NCBI GenBank assembly: GCA_022494885.1
Contig: JAGVSM010004517.1
Coordinates: 1-64,000 of the forward strand
DNA: 64,000 bases
Source of the DNA: Micrasema longulum
Taxonomy: Eukaryota > Arthropoda > Insecta > Trichoptera > Brachycentridae
Reading direction: 5' to 3'
Positions 54,515 through 64,000 of the stretch are shown piece by piece. Within the stretch, counting starts at the first letter, position 1. Every line of letters begins with the position of its first letter. Below the pieces are notes generated by a model that saw only the letters and a program-made list of their open reading frames with translations, was not told where the DNA came from and did no database searches. Both the position numbers and the translations under genes were made by a program.

Positions 54515-54600
54515 AGATCCCTCGTTGTATGATCGTTGGCGTATTCGCCTACCACGCTTAAGGTCCCGGGTTCGATGCCTGGCAATATATCACATATATC
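54515..54600 (+). mobile_element. SINE-1 head
   Basis: CCTCGTTGTATGATCGTTGG, GCGTATTCGCCTACCACGCT and GGTCCCGGGTTCGATGCCTG. The anticodon-like loop is CTACCAC. The body is lost after GCAATATATC. Confidence 0.65.
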
Positions 54601-54861
54601 GGTAGTCAAATGGCAGAAGGGACAATCTGTAATTTTTTCGATTTTTTAGTTTTCAAAAGTTTTAATCAATAGGTACTTAAGAAAATACACAAAAAACGGC
54701 ATCATTTAGAATGGTCATTAATCATTGAAAAGTAAAAGTAAAATATTTAAGTTCGTGGAATAAAGTATTGAAATTGAGACTTATTTCAGCTCTCCTAAAC
54801 ATTTCTTTAAATTGCAAATGATCTCTCCTGCCATACAACTACAGAGATATTCCTTAGAGTA

Positions 54862-55184
54862 ATCATAGGAATATATCACAATACCGATATTGGTGGAGAA
54901 ATGTTTTCAAATATAAATTTAAAAAATACATTTTAAATAATACGTCACAAGAAAAATGCGACATGCTTGGTCTTGATAGTTGTGACGTCAAGATTCATGA
55001 CAATTTTCAAAACAAATTTGAAAGGGCGTGGCCAATGCAATGACTGTTTTTGTGGGAATTCATAATTAGAAATTTAAATACATTTTTTATGCTACTAATA
55101 AGTAACTCAATTTCGTTTTACAAGACAGTATTTCGTAGATCTTTATTACTTTAAAACGTTTAAAAAAACTTATATTTCCCTATT
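54862..55184 (+). mobile_element. AGGGAAATAT-ended repeat, copy 3
   Basis: ATAGGAATATATCACAATAC at the start, AAAAATGCGACATGCTTGGT, GTTGTGACGTCAAGATTCAT, GGGCGTGGCCAATGCAATGA, TATGCTACTAATAAGTAACT, and the right end TATATTTCCCTATTTG, which is the inverted match of CAATAGGGAAATAT at 42972. This copy suggests both termini of the element. Confidence 0.7.
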
Positions 55185-55934
55185 TGCTCCCGCTTATAGA
55201 CATGCCCTTTCGCTATATTGAATATAACAATTGCGTTCCAATTTCTTTGTATAATTTTTGGTTAAACAACAAACGTGTAACGGATGGTTTCCGTTTACGT
55301 TTGCAATTCTCAACCTGAGTACCTAAGACTCGTCGTGTTGCTGTAAACTGGAGATAACTTCGTGATTGATAATTAAATAACCGTTTTTGTCCGTATGGGC
55401 GACTCTATGAGCTAGTGGGGTATTATTACCTTGAGGGTATATCACACTACGAGGCCGCTAAATATTAAATTATACGTTTTATTTTATCTTTTGACCTAAC
55501 TTTTATAGTAAACAATCATTTAGATTTTTCAAAATATGATTTCATAAACGTTTTTGTTATAAAAATAATTTTTTAGATTCTAAACGAATTTCGGTTAATT
55601 TTTATTTTAAATACACACCAAACCGCAAAATCAGTCAAAAGAAAAGACTCACATTTGCTAACTGTACGAAATATTATAAAAGCAACGCATTAGGGTGGGG
55701 GCTTAAGGTAAAAAAAACTACCCTCTCCGTGTACCGAGGGGGGGCGGAGTCTATCGTTTTGGTTCCACATGTGGCGGGCACACAAGAACAACCCCTATTA
55801 CAGTACTTCTACCCCAAAGCTCTTTATACCAATATAAATGGAAATATTTCCACTTGATAAATCAATGGGCAAAGAAATTTACGAATAGTGGTCAAGGGCA
55901 GTCTGGATTAAGAAAATCTATTGACATTAAAAAT
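55185..55934. other. Unassigned, with a GC-rich patch
   Basis: 55690-55800 reads TAGGGTGGGGGCTTAAGG and CGAGGGGGGGCGGAGTC, unusually G-rich for this window, and TTCCACATGTGGCGGGCACA. No frame or repeat match. 55270-55460 is non-repetitive by eye. Confidence 0.4.
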
Positions 55935-56530
55935 TTTAAACAATATTTTGTGTTTGTCCAAATTTTTGTAGACAAGGACTGGATTCAACCCCCTAGGGAG
56001 CTGTTAGTATAAACATATTACATCAGACATGAAGAACTTTTTAGGGAATATAGAAGTCTAGGTATCCACAGGGATTATGACCTGTCATTGGCTGTCTTCA
56101 TCTCTGTTGTAATATGTTAATATAAACAGCTCTTTTGGGCGCTGAATACAGTCCTTGTCCACAAAAATTTGGACAAACTCAAAACATTGTTGATAAATCC
56201 ACCTGGTCCAAAAAGAAGTATAAAAATTGAAAAATATTTTCAGGCGTTGCCTAGCTTGTAGGTGAAATAATTAAATCATATGAATCTCACCCGCAACAAT
56301 AAAGGTTTCAGCTCTTTAACTTCACAAACGTCAACAGATGGAAGATTCGAAGGAATATAAATTTTAAAAATAGGGAAAAAGGTGAATGTTACACAGTGTG
56401 TAAAGTGTCCACTTAAACCAGTCAATGACAGTTTATAAGCCCTGTGGATGCCTAGACTTTTATATTTCCTTCTCTAAAAAGGTTTTTCATATCTGTTGTA
56501 TTATGTTAATAAAAATTTTAGTCAAAAATA
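55935..56530. repeat. Palindromic FB cluster
   Basis: 55938-56040 and 56097-56200 form ~100-bp imperfect inverted arms (GTTTGTCCAAATTTTTGTAG, ACAAGGACTG, AGCTGTT, AACATATTAC) around a short spacer with GACCTGTCATTGGCTG. From 56200 to 56530 the FB body continues in minus orientation: ACGTCAACAGATGGAAGATT, GAATGTTACACAGTGTGTAA, GTGGATGCCTAGACTT and ATATCTGTTGTATTATGTTA. So two FB units are fused head-to-head or one has self-inverted. Confidence 0.75.
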
Positions 56531-57044
56531 AATTAACCAATTATTTAATAATAATTTTAGTGAAACATCAATCGGGGCAGATAACAAATATTACAAATTT
56601 GTTTTAGTGCAATAAGGAAATAACTATTTTTGAAATAAATGGTACTTCAGCAAGATAAGCTAGAGACAGATTATATGTCAACAACATTTGAAATATGTCA
56701 AAATGTTTTCCCTCTCAGTTGCAATAAACACAAACAGATCATAAGCCCTGCAAGAGTTTTTTTCTGATGGAATTACCTGCCAAGTCTCTACTTAAGAAGT
56801 TTGTCAGCGGGTGGAAAAGATAGAATAGAAATTATAAAAAATAAACCATAATCCCGGACCTATTGAAAAAAAATCTTGAATTTTTCATGTAATTGACGAG
56901 AATCGAATCCCGTTGTAATAAAGTCAAAGGATTGACACGTGTTTGCTTGAAGCGTGCTTTCTATGCAGGAAATTTCATAGTTTCATCACCTTTGTCTGAG
57001 AAATGATCAGGACGCCTTATCAGTGAACTAATGCAATCCCCTGA
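56531..57044. other. Unassigned, possible tRNA-like relic
   Basis: GACGAGAATCGAATCCCGTT near 56897 resembles an inverted B box. FB-like GTTTTCCCTCTCAGTTGCAA occurs near 56703. Neither is extended enough to call. Confidence 0.35.
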
Positions 57045-57215
57045 ATATTAAATGAGGTTACGGATTCGATTCCTGATAAGGTTGACTCGAAATATTTGAC
57101 AGGTGTTTTTTTAATTATTTTAGTATTTCATAGCATCTGAAATGAACGATTGATCACCTTTGATATAATCGCTGCACTAATATAGTACCCCATGCACTAT
57201 GATATAAGGGTAAGA
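57045..57215 (+). mobile_element. SINE-1 copy lacking most of its head
   Basis: GAGGTTACGGATTCGATTCC (B box), TGATAAGGTTGACTCGAAAT, TATTTCATAGCATCTGAAAT, TCGCTGCACTAATATAGTAC and CCCATGCACTATGATATAAG. A box not recognisable. Confidence 0.65.
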
Positions 57216-57239
57216 ACGACATTATTTAAGCTAGTGGAA

Positions 57240-57515
57240 TTCTGAAGTGGGTACCCTTTATTTTGCTTTATTATTGGCCTTTTGCATAGTTTTGGCAAGC
57301 GTGTTGTCCAGATGTTTATTGAAATATTTGTATGTTTATGTATTAGTATTTATTTTTTATTTTTGCTATTATTTAATAATGTACGTGCTTCCACTTTCCA
57401 TTATGTTGTATCCCAACTCAACACAGGGCCCTTGGCCTCATAGAATTTGGAATACGTTATTATTATTATTTTGTAATATATATGTATTTGTATGAATAAA
57501 TTAATGAATAAATAA
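57240..57515 (+). mobile_element. LINE-like 3'UTR tail (tentative)
   Basis: Ends TGAATAAATTAATGAATAAA TAAAT after TCCCAACTCAACACAGGGCC. The words CCCAACTC and AACACAG also occur in the LINE-A 3'UTR insert at 205-235. The 82-codon frame at 57247-57495 is hydrophobic only because of A/T-rich codons. Confidence 0.4.
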
Positions 57516-57554
57516 ATCGTAATAATTGCATGTTAATATAATTAGAAAAAAAAA

Positions 57555-57830
57555 AACCTTCCGCCGTGTTTTCGCAGGGGTAGGCAAAGAGAATCTCACG
57601 TCACTCTGTCTCGCCAAAACTACCTCGCTTCCTCTACCAATTTTTCATGGACATAAGACAATTATTCCAACTTTTGTCATTTTTTTTCAACATGTCTATC
57701 TAACAGTATTTTTCTCGTTTTCTGCATACGTTAACATTCGCATCGTAAATATTTTAAGCCGTTATTTCGCCGTTCGTTCGCTCTACATGTCCAAACCATC
57801 GCAAAACTCCTTTCGTTTTTTTTTGGTTTT
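57555..57830 (-). mobile_element. LINE-B copy
   Basis: Minus strand: GCGATGGTTTGGACATGTAG, GAGCGAACGAACGGCGAAAT (the ERMDSERTAK region), AAAATACTGTTAGATAGAC, AAAGTTGGAATAATTGT, GGTAGAGGAAGCGAGGTAGT and TTTGCCTACCCCTGCGAAAA. Order matches 2450-2745, with several indels. The plus 102-codon frame at 57526-57834 is its shadow. Confidence 0.75.
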
Positions 57831-60099
57831 TTAAATTTGAATTTGATTAAGCTTATAAATAATTTCGGTCTTACTTTTACCTGCATACTTGCTTTTTCAT
57901 TCGTTACAAACCTAAGCTGGCCAGATTTGATTACCGCTACATGCCAAAATCTTCACTTAATATAAAAGCTTTTTTTTATTCATGTATACGATGTTTTCAT
58001 TGGTGGTATACTTTAGTTGTATTTAGTATACCACAAAACAAGTTTTGTTCAATATTGAACCAAAGTTTCATTAAAATGTTATGAACTAATAAATAACAAG
58101 TATTTTATTATTGCACTCTGGTCGACTTCATATTTAAAACCTTAAATGCCGCTAATATTTAATATGCTAGACTATTATTTGTTTCATCCAGTTGCCTTAT
58201 ACGCAATATGGAAACCGCACAATAATCTGATTAAATACCAGAGATCATAAAATATTTGAACAAAATAAACCAGTTCGACATTTTTGCCTTAGAAAATTCA
58301 GAAAAGTTACTAGCAGATGTAAACCTTTTCGGGACAGGAATTTTTATTACAAAATTCCACACAACCCGGGTAAACTCAGTTTTTATTTTAACACATTTAA
58401 ACGTATTCACGCGATATGGTCAATAGTTAGTAACACTTGTTTTCGACATCAAAATAAATAATATACAAAACATTTTATTATTTATATTTATCGAAAATTC
58501 AATCTCTTGTCCTACCGTTTTGAGATCAAAATTTTCTCGATATTAAAAATAACACAAACAATCAGATATTCCCCACAAGAAAAAATAAGTATAAAATACA
58601 TTATAATTTGTCGAATGGGCAGTAGCCGCCGTGCTGGGCGCTATGATGATTTAAAAAAATTGCATAAAATTTTAATCAGTAAGGAGGTAATTTTTTAACC
58701 AAAAAAAGAACTGTAATATCAGATTAATATCAAATATCTAAAACACGTACGCATAAGGTTTTCTTTATTTAAGTGTTTAACTCTTGTGTGGCTGTGTCAC
58801 ACTAGTCGACATAGGACACAAGACTTGATATGGCTCTCTTATTTTTTTTAATGATGAACTCGTGTTTTTTGTAATCTTCAAATAGATATTTTCACACCGG
58901 ATTTAGAAAGTAAAATAAAAGAACTCATAACAAGAAAGACAGAGACGCTGTTCTGTAGCTGGTGTTGTGTCAAACAAATTCAGTTTTTGGTCGGTTGATG
59001 ACAGTGACGCACGCGCGTAATATTTATGATTTTTTTTATTTTGCCATATCAGGACTAAATTATATGTTTATTTTCATAAATTATGAAAAAGGAATTATTA
59101 AACAGTATCTCTCCATGTTTGTTTTTTATTCAAACGTCTGAACTTTAAAATATTCCATATTTTACTAGTGGTAACATGATGTTACATCACCGCGCGCAAA
59201 GGGATTATTTACCACAGTCTTTTAAGATTTAAATGTGTGGTTATTACAATACAGGGTTAATTCGATCAAAAAATAAATCGCGCAAGTCGATAATCGTAAG
59301 TAGTGGAATAATACTTATTCGATAAGTGTTAAATACAAATATATTTCAAAATAAAAACACAAAAACATGCATAATTAATATTAAAAACAAAGATTTTCAA
59401 AATTAAAATGCCCAATTACGTTTTCATAAATTTATTAAAAGATGTAAACACTTAATGTGGCAAAAAAACTTAAATGAGAAAAAAATAATTCATAACGTTT
59501 ACGATTTCCATCGAGGTAATTATTTATAATAAATAAAAACACCAAATGCACACACTGAGTCATTCATGTACACATATGTGAACGCATTCATATACACACA
59601 TACTTACACACGTATTATGTTCCTGGATGTCAACAGTGCGCAAATCTATCGCAACATCGATATATGTAACAGATCTCATTTTGCTAAATTTTCAACCGCG
59701 TAACTACGAATTCGCGTAAGTAAAGACCGCGAAAGTCAAGGACCCACTGTATTCTGTAAAAAATGCACCGTAAACTTTATTTTCAATGTAGATTTTTGAA
59801 AACAGCCAGAATAGTGAATGTTACACTGTGTGTGAAGTGTTCAATTAATATAGCACTAAAACTCTAAAATAATATGTTTAAAAAAATAATTCTCAATGTT
59901 GCAATAAATTCAAAATGAAATCTTATGTCTTTATTTAAGTATTTTCAACGAAATTTTGTAGCTTTATAAGCTATTTACATAATTCATTACATATTTTTTA
60001 ACTATGCGTTACATTTTTTTGGTTAATAAAAAGCTTTTTACTCCCTTGTTCATGAATTTATCACCGCCTTAAATGTGTTTAGTACGAGGACCAATGGTT
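57831..60099. other. Long A+T-rich stretch, nothing assigned
   Basis: 59795-59855 has a short FB fragment (AGCCAGAATAGTGAATGTTA, CACTGTGTGTGAAGTG). 59540-59615 is rich in ACACAT-like words, a weak dinucleotide-type repeat. No frame, tRNA-like head or inverted ends elsewhere. Confidence 0.5.
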
Positions 60100-60405
60100 T
60101 TTTTTTTTTTTTAGCCAATCAACGGGCTTAAGTTAGCCCTAATAGATTGGCATTCATGAGTAATACTTAATCTAAACCGTCTTAAAATCTACTTAAATTT
60201 ACAAAATGTATAATTAACAAAAGGGAAAAATATGGCATAATCTAGGCGGAAATGGCAAGTGTGACATCGCGAGTCAGGAGAGACAACACCGTTCGCTTTT
60301 TAAATGCCTGCCCTTGCTGTAGGAACACATCGACAGTATCGTTTAGTGACATCTCGTTCACTGTTCTGATGATCCTTGGCAGAGTTTTACATGAATAATA
60401 ATATT
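60100..60405 (-). mobile_element. LINE-I ORF2 C-terminal end with poly-A
   Basis: Minus frame (about 60403-60245) reads KYYYSCKTLPRIIRTVNEMS, LNDTVDVFLQQGQAFKKR and TVLSLLTRDVTLAISA before a stop. The CKTLPRIIR..NE......VDVF......FK order is that of Jockey-type ORF2 termini. The 3'UTR ends CCCGTTGATTGGCT followed by a run of about 15 A (plus T run at 60098-60112). Strongly 5'-truncated. Confidence 0.72.
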
Positions 60406-60535
60406 TTTCTGACATTTATTTAAATTTACGCGGTTCAATGCATTATAATTTTTGTATTTTTACACAGTTCTTTAAGAAATTCATATTATATTTTCAATCA
60501 GGATTTTTAACAAACAAAATTTTATTTAAACGTAC

Positions 60536-60627
60536 CTCGCTCGGCAGTGGTCAGGTGGAGTTCGTGGTCATATCCAACGTAGAGGTAGGTATCCAGTATC
60601 CGGCATACCACGATTGAGGGGCAACCA
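60536..60627 (-). CDS. Candidate host coding exon (unidentified)
   Basis: On the minus strand a 92-nt segment is bounded by an acceptor-like ACATTGTTTCAG and a consensus donor GTACGT. It reads in one open frame of 30 codons with one extra base at each side: GCPSIVVCRILDTYLYVGY then DHELHLTTAER. It is GC-richer than the surroundings and has no counterpart elsewhere in the window. I do not recognise the protein. Against it: the plus strand also offers an acceptor/donor pair in the same stretch, the segment is short, and no second exon was found. It may equally be part of an unrecognised GC-rich repeat, since GAGCAGGGGCGTGATT follows at 60640. Confidence 0.25.
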
Positions 60628-61012
60628 CTGAAACAATGTGAGCAGGGGCGTGATTTTCTTCAATTCAAGGGGGCGCCGGGCCATGTTTGATTTGTGGTGA
60701 CGGCCATGTTGGTTTTTATAGAATGCTAACTTTTATGGCGTGGGATTGAAATATTTACGATAGCTTACAGAATCCGGCAATTCAAAATACCTTTAAATTC
60801 CATGCAAGAAAATACTGATTAAAATAAAATATACTAGTATATTTTTGTATGTAATGATTAGTTAATGAAAAACAATTGACTCAAATAATGAAGTATTTTT
60901 TGCTCTTTGTAATTAAATTGCGTTTTATTTAATTTAGTCAAATACAGTAAAACGTTTAATTTGAATCACAATCACGAAACGATAGATCTCTGAATTACAT
61001 AATATAATATCT
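60628..61012. other. Unassigned; GC-rich beginning
   Basis: 60640-60715 reads CAGGGGCGTGATTTTC and GGGGGCGCCGGGCCATG. CAGGGGCG resembles a transposon end, but no partner end was found. The remainder is A+T-rich. Confidence 0.35.
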
Positions 61013-61668
61013 TCATCATCGTTCCCTTTCCGCACCTAATAGTGCGTAGGGCACCAAATTGGTACATACATGGAAGTGTTACGTGATCATTTTTATTACA
61101 TGAAGGTAAGACGATCTAACACTTTAGGCACCAGTCCAGAGACTGAAATATTCTAGTGTAAAAACACTTTTTTTTAAACTTTTTTTTATTCATTAATATA
61201 GTTACATAAAATGATGTGTGTTTTTTTTTCTATTCTAATCTACTTTTATATATATGGTTAATTTTATAACTGTTAATTTCTAAAACATGAGACTATCTGA
61301 TTTGAAGTTATATTATAAATTCAAATAAACATGTTAATAAAATACTAATTTAAATAGAATGCAGTTTTTACTTGGGTTCGAAAAAAATCTTTTAATTTAT
61401 TTCGTGATATATAAGTTTTAATAGTTTTTAGTTCATTGGGGATTGGATGGAGATTATCATAATTTCTTATTCCTTTGAAAATAAAACTATTTTGACCTTG
61501 ACTTGTGTGGAATTTAAGAATTTAGATATTATTTTGGTATCTGAGTGACTTGTTCATCTCAAATTCATTTATTTTTTAAATGAATATTTCATGATAACCA
61601 TAACCATGAACCCGAGACTTCTTGCATGGCAGGCAATAGCGCTGACCACTACAACACGACGCTGACTA
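61013..61668 (-). mobile_element. SINE-1, split by a LINE
   Basis: 61013-61178 is the tail and body (TTTCCGCACCTAATAGTGCG, TAGGGCACCAAATTGG, AGGCACCAGTCCAGAGACTG). 61572-61668 is the head (AATATTTCATGATAACCAT, GAACCCGAGACTTCTTGCAT, GCTGACCACTACAACACGAC). The T-rich word TTTTTTAAA at 61169-61178 and 61572-61580 flanks the inserted LINE-J. Confidence 0.8.
61179..61571 (-). mobile_element. LINE-J ORF2 C-terminus inserted in SINE-1
   Basis: Minus strand reads NEFEMNKSLRYQNNI, a stop, then LKFHTSQGQNSFIFKGIRNY and DNLHPIPNELKTIKTYISRN, KLKDFF. The R..H.S..GQ.SF.FKG...YN.LP.E.K.I.......KLK block is typical of the last 60 residues of Jockey/CR1-type ORF2. The 3' end carries an A-rich tail (plus TTTTTTTTATTC at 61180). 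Inserted in the same orientation as the host SINE. Confidence 0.78.
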
Positions 61669-63029
61669 ATAAAATATACTTTTTAAAAACAAAGGGTACG
61701 TAATTAATAGTTACGTTTTTACTAAGAGTAGCAGCAGTTTAAACGAAAAAACCTAATAAAATTAAGCTCTTAAGAATGAAATAAATTTTCAAGACAGAGG
61801 TTCTGACAGGATTTTCCCTGGGGAGAGAAATTTGTTTCATACAAATGAAGTATTTAACTTTGTTTATTTTTTCTATATTCATGCTGTGTTATTTTTTAAT
61901 TATGTATTTTATATTACAGTATAATTCATGGTATCCCTTAAATAAGGACCTACATGCAAAATGCATTATTTACTAACATTGTTTGAGCACAAACTTTAAA
62001 CATTAGTAATATAAATTAACCAATTATTTGTGAAATAATAAGTAAATAAAAAATATACATCTGTATTGCTTATCCGCTAGGTAATGTGCGTTTTTGCCTA
62101 CCACGCCTAATGTCTCCAGGTGCGATAACAGCTAAATCCTATTTTATTTAAAGTTTTTCTTGAAATACAATAATACAACAATAAAAATAAAAAGAAAATA
62201 ATGATGGTTAGAAATATGCATAACTAAATGGGATTAGGTTTATTAAAATCTTATTTTTGACAAAAATATATTTTATGGCATTTCAAAGTTTAGCCGACGC
62301 CGACGTATAGTTTCACTTAAAAATAATCTCTAAATGACTATCAGGAAAAGAATTTCATTTTAATGTATGCAAATTCAAAAGCTTTATTGTTGATTTGCAT
62401 GGCAGCTTCAAACTTCTCTATTCATATTTAAAATAGGTTGACATACATAAAAAACCGTTATTTTTTCTACTAGTTTGCCTTGTTAACCATGCAGGATAAA
62501 ATACCTCCGAAGGTATGCAAAATTAGGATTGTCCTACGGGGTTTTATGTAGATCATTTTGCATATTGTGCAAAAGGTACCCCATGGAAACTATTGAAAAG
62601 ACTTCTAGTTCGTGCATAAATTTTTCGTATAATGGAATACATTATTTATCATCAGACCTTATTCATCAAATACAATTCGATACAAGAAGAAAAATTAATC
62701 TATAAAAGTCTTCAAATACCAAAGGGTGAACCCGCTCGGATGGGGCAGAATTTGCTCGTGAATTTTTGCATATTATTAAAGGGTTAGGTTGGAATATGTG
62801 GGAATAAATCAAGGTGAGTCATTAGATACAGTGTTGTTCAAAAGAACATAACAATTTTCTTTTGTTTGTCAACACATACTTAATTATTTTGAAGAATTTC
62901 ACAATTAAAATTGTTTCCGTAAAAATAAGACGTGTTTTTGTATAGTTTTTGATCCTTCAATAAACTTTTTTCAAATGTAAAAAACAGTTTAAAAACGAAC
63001 TGCGGAGTTTTATAAGATTATTTATTTAG
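61669..63029. other. A+T-rich DNA with a decayed SINE head
   Basis: 62065-62135 (TTATCCGCTAGGTAATGTGC, TTGCCTACCACGCCTAATGT, CCAGGTGCGATAACAG) is a degenerate SINE-1 head. 62480-62620 is non-repetitive by eye. Nothing else recognised. Confidence 0.45.
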
Positions 63030-63270
63030 TGTAGATTTTGCATAGGGCACTGCATTGGTATATCAAAAGCAGCGTATCTTGATATTTTTTCTCAATTGAA
63101 GGTAAGACGATTAACCTTACACTTTAGGTACCCGTGCAAAGACTATGAAATACTGCAGTGTAAATATACACTTTTAAATATATATTTCATGTCCACTATT
63201 TCATGAATTTAATCCAAGACCTCTTGCATTGGGGGCAAACGCACTGACAATGAGATGGAAAATTTTCGAA
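63030..63270 (-). mobile_element. SINE-1 copy
   Basis: Plus-strand view: GCATAGGGCACTGCATTGGT, AAAGCAGCGTATCTTGATAT, TTAGGTACCCGTGCAAAGAC, TTTCATGAATTTAATCCAAG (decayed B box) and CTTGCATTGGGGGCAAACGC. Full length but with mutated promoter boxes. Confidence 0.75.
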
Positions 63271-64000
63271 AAGTTATGATTTCGTCATATAATATTTCGT
63301 TTTCATAAAAAAATTATACATTAGAACTATTTTATTATAAACTATTAAAACACAGTATACACGGCTTGTTTAAAAAAAGATTCTGCCTAAACTATTTTGC
63401 CACAAACTGTACATTTTTAAAAATATTTCAAAAATAACAATACAATTGATAAGATTGATAACTTTTAATATTTAAAATCTCGTATAAAAAGCCGCAACAT
63501 TTTTTGAACACCGATCTTAACTCACCACGAAAATTAAAGATCTAAAGTTGCATCAGTCTATTGATCCACTCTACCTGTGCTGTCGACAAAGAAACTTGGC
63601 ACACAAAAGGGTTGCTTTTCGCTATTCTGTAGAATCATCCCCAAGGGGTTTCGTTACTTCTGCACTTACAATAGTAGCCAGGGGAGGAAGCAGGTAAATG
63701 ACAGATTCTAAATTGCACTTTGCTAACAGAATTTCTTTAGAAAGATGATCAGTTAACATTTGATCTCCACGGGGAATAGACTTACTTTCGATAAATTGGA
63801 AACTATTACAGAGTGAAACGTTTTGGTGTCACGATTGTTACGAATCCCTTAAAGAAACTTATAGTTTAATTAAAATCGTAAAAAATCGTAAATAACAGTT
63901 TGAATTAGTTACAGTTCCTCTAGAAAAATTACTAAGTAATCGAGAGTAAAATGTTATTATTACGTAAAAAAAATTGTATACATTTTAATATCAATAGTAT
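63271..64000. other. Unassigned; mildly GC-rich 63530-63720
   Basis: The minus strand of 63540-63715 has partly open frames (ILQNSEKQPFCVPSFFVDS in one) interrupted by stops, and a GTAAGT at about 63670. I cannot tell whether this is a decayed repeat or unique DNA. Confidence 0.35.

Noticed and set aside
57247..57495. Small membrane protein of 82 codons
   Set aside because: Leu/Phe/Tyr-rich only because of T-rich DNA, inside a LINE-like 3' tail; no start context or homologue recognised.
60548..60592. Plus-strand exon GGTCAGGTGG...AGAG|GTAGGT
   Set aside because: The splice-like sites exist, but two of the three frames fail or have no protein-like pattern; the minus-strand reading is somewhat better and itself weak.
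63540..63715. Minus-strand exon with GTAAGT donor
   Set aside because: Each candidate frame contains stops and no acceptor could be paired with it.
1..64000. A bacterial-type operon, defence island or phage system
   Set aside because: Base composition, LINE/SINE content and absence of long frames or ribosome binding sites point to a eukaryotic non-coding region.

Overview
The window looks like intergenic or intronic DNA from an animal, most likely an insect, with an A+T-rich genome. There are no operons, ribosome binding sites or long host reading frames. The recognisable content is almost entirely transposable-element debris: 5'-truncated non-LTR retrotransposons (LINEs), tRNA-headed SINEs, short inverted-repeat DNA elements and fold-back repeats. 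I found no confirmed host gene. One short minus-strand open stretch with consensus splice sites (60536-60627) is the only candidate host coding exon, and it is weak. The insect assignment rests on repeat style and base composition only.

Layout. 1-6100: a LINE 3' end (family A, minus) split by a SINE; an RTE-like LINE end with a 189-codon open frame (2140-2709); and a second family A copy in which the 3'UTR holds a ~550-bp 9-bp minisatellite. 6100-13500: a 425-bp inverted-repeat element, an RTE-like reverse transcriptase with a mutated YADD box (8890-8892), and a 2.5-kb TTAA-bounded piggyBac-like relic (9883-12407). 13500-24100: SINE-1 copies, one split by a 364-bp MITE, hairpins, and a four-unit GCTGCAAGAC repeat. 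24500-38400: RTE and Jockey/CR1-type LINE ends, three copies of a CAGTGGCG-type inverted-repeat element (one split by a LINE tail), and fold-back repeats inside SINEs. 38400-49500: a LINE C-terminal domain with few lesions (41693-42324), a fold-back element with 11-bp target duplications, and a 1.2-kb hAT-like element with an 8-bp duplication (47127-48359). 49500-64000: further LINE ends, SINEs, a palindromic fold-back cluster (55935-56530), and a SINE split by a LINE (61013-61668).

Family names used here are local. LINE-A to LINE-K are groups by protein motif. SINE-1 has a Gly-like tRNA head and an RTE-like ATGATG tail. SINE-2 has a GTCCCGTGGCTAG head, SINE-3 a GGCCTCCGTGGTGTAGTGG head, and SINE-4 is a single copy. 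FB is the fold-back family.

How the parts fit. RTE-like LINEs probably supplied the machinery for SINE-1, whose 3' end resembles the LINE-C tail. Nested insertions give relative ages: SINE-1 copies are older than the MITE, FB element and LINE-J found inside them, and the CAGTGGCG element at 32344-33709 is older than the LINE tail inside it. Most copies carry frameshifts, stops or 5' truncations, so they are fossils.
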